DNA of 64,000 nt from Micropterus salmoides (Eukaryota > Chordata > Actinopteri > Centrarchiformes > Centrarchidae), in assembly GCF_014851395.1 (NCBI RefSeq), contig NW_024041039.1, forward strand, positions 31,965,660 to 32,029,659. Direction: 5' to 3'. The position numbers and the translations under genes are program-made. The notes beneath the pieces are model-generated. The model did no database searches, was not told the DNA's origin, and was given only the letters and a program-made list of their open reading frames with translations. Below, one piece after another: positions 63,547-64,000 of this stretch. How positions within the stretch are numbered: position 1 is the stretch's first letter; every line of letters starts with the position of its first letter.

Positions 63547-64000
63547 GGCTGGCTCAGGTGAGTCCTGAACCATCCCTTAGTTATGCTGCTATAGGCCTAG
63601 ACTGCCGGGGGATTTCCCATGATGCACTGAGCTCCTCTCTCCTCTACTTTCTCTCCCTCTGTATGCAACCTCATCCCATTAATGCATGTTACTAACACAA
63701 CTTCTCCCCTTTCTGGTAGTCTTGTGCTTTCTCGTCTCTCTCCTCTCTCCTCCTATCACTTCCTGCAGGTTTTCTGGCTCTGGAGCTGTGGAGTCTGGAT
63801 CTGTGTGCAACAACTATTGTTACTAGTCCTATTGTTATTATTGTAATTATAATCATTAACATTACGATTGTTATCATTAACACTACTATAAATATCTGTG
63901 CCATTTTTCATTTAGTCTATAGCAACATCACCTTTACTGTCTGTACCTCTGTGTGTATATTGTGTAGGCTGCCTCCCTCCCCTCTCTCTCCTTCCATCCC
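62830..64000 (+). mobile_element. L2-type LINE, 5'-truncated 3' half, runs off the window
   Basis: The ORF2 C-terminal part (62830-63546) is followed by the L2 3' UTR, including 'actattgttactagtcctat' and 'cacctttactgtctgtacct' (from about 63800), as at 31140-31680. The 5' truncation point is about 62830. The end of the element lies beyond 64000. Confidence 0.85.

Noticed and set aside
1..64000. tRNA genes, rRNA genes, CRISPR arrays
   Set aside because: Only partial tRNA-like SINE stubs (26085-26165, 40214-40262) were seen; no complete cloverleaf, rRNA or regularly spaced direct-repeat array is present.

Overview
ORGANISM AND TYPE OF SEQUENCE. This is vertebrate, almost certainly teleost fish, nuclear DNA. 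It is AT-rich, intron-split and dominated by transposable-element relics typical of ray-finned fish (L2 LINEs with an SGNH-esterase ORF1, Tc1 elements, BEL/Pao and retrovirus-like pol, Harbinger- and hAT-type MITEs, CA/AT/CT microsatellites). There are no prokaryotic operons, CRISPR arrays or tRNA genes. Two host genes can be assembled exon by exon, both on the minus strand: gnpda2 (glucosamine-6-phosphate deaminase 2; six coding exons, 38157 down to 13029, 275 aa, every splice phase compatible) and a cytochrome c oxidase subunit 8 gene (cox8a-like; two exons, 46983 down to 45204, 70 aa). LAYOUT. 1-13 kb: intergenic, with scattered repeats (LTR-like block at 2.6-3.1 kb, a broken fish multicopy ORF at 3.15-3.73 kb, CT and AT microsatellites, a LINE 3' end at 10.2-10.8 kb). 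13.0-42.2 kb: gnpda2. Its last intron is about 19.4 kb and filled with nested elements: an L2 5' end with an esterase ORF1, a Harbinger-type MITE, a BEL/Pao copy, a retrovirus-like pol/env remnant, a LINE endonuclease fragment, an L2 reverse transcriptase piece, another LINE reverse transcriptase, and an L2 3' UTR. Intron 3 carries a second MITE and an internally deleted Tc1; the 5' introns hold unclassified fish repeats. 44.9-47.0 kb: cox8a, with a 403-bp hAT-type MITE in its only intron, flanked by a perfect 8-bp duplication. 47.9-55.1 kb: a LINE graveyard holding an intact Tc1 transposase gene (50384-51388, DD34E), inserted at a TA inside a LINE Cys codon motif. 55.2-58.9 kb: a possible promoter, then a 1.4-kb block present on both sides of a 500-N gap, which looks like an unmerged contig overlap. 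59-64 kb: little recognised, then an L2 3' half with a 238-aa open frame running off the window. MAIN POINTS. The strongest findings are the full gnpda2 reconstruction with its remote terminal exon, the apparently intact Tc1, the false tandem duplication at the gap, and three element relics (BEL gag at 17.0 kb, L2 RT at 29.16 kb, LINE RNase H at 51.79 kb) in which a neighbouring piece of the same family's protein lies on the opposite strand across a sharp junction. I found no convincing new biological system; the window is best read as two housekeeping genes in a dense transposon landscape.
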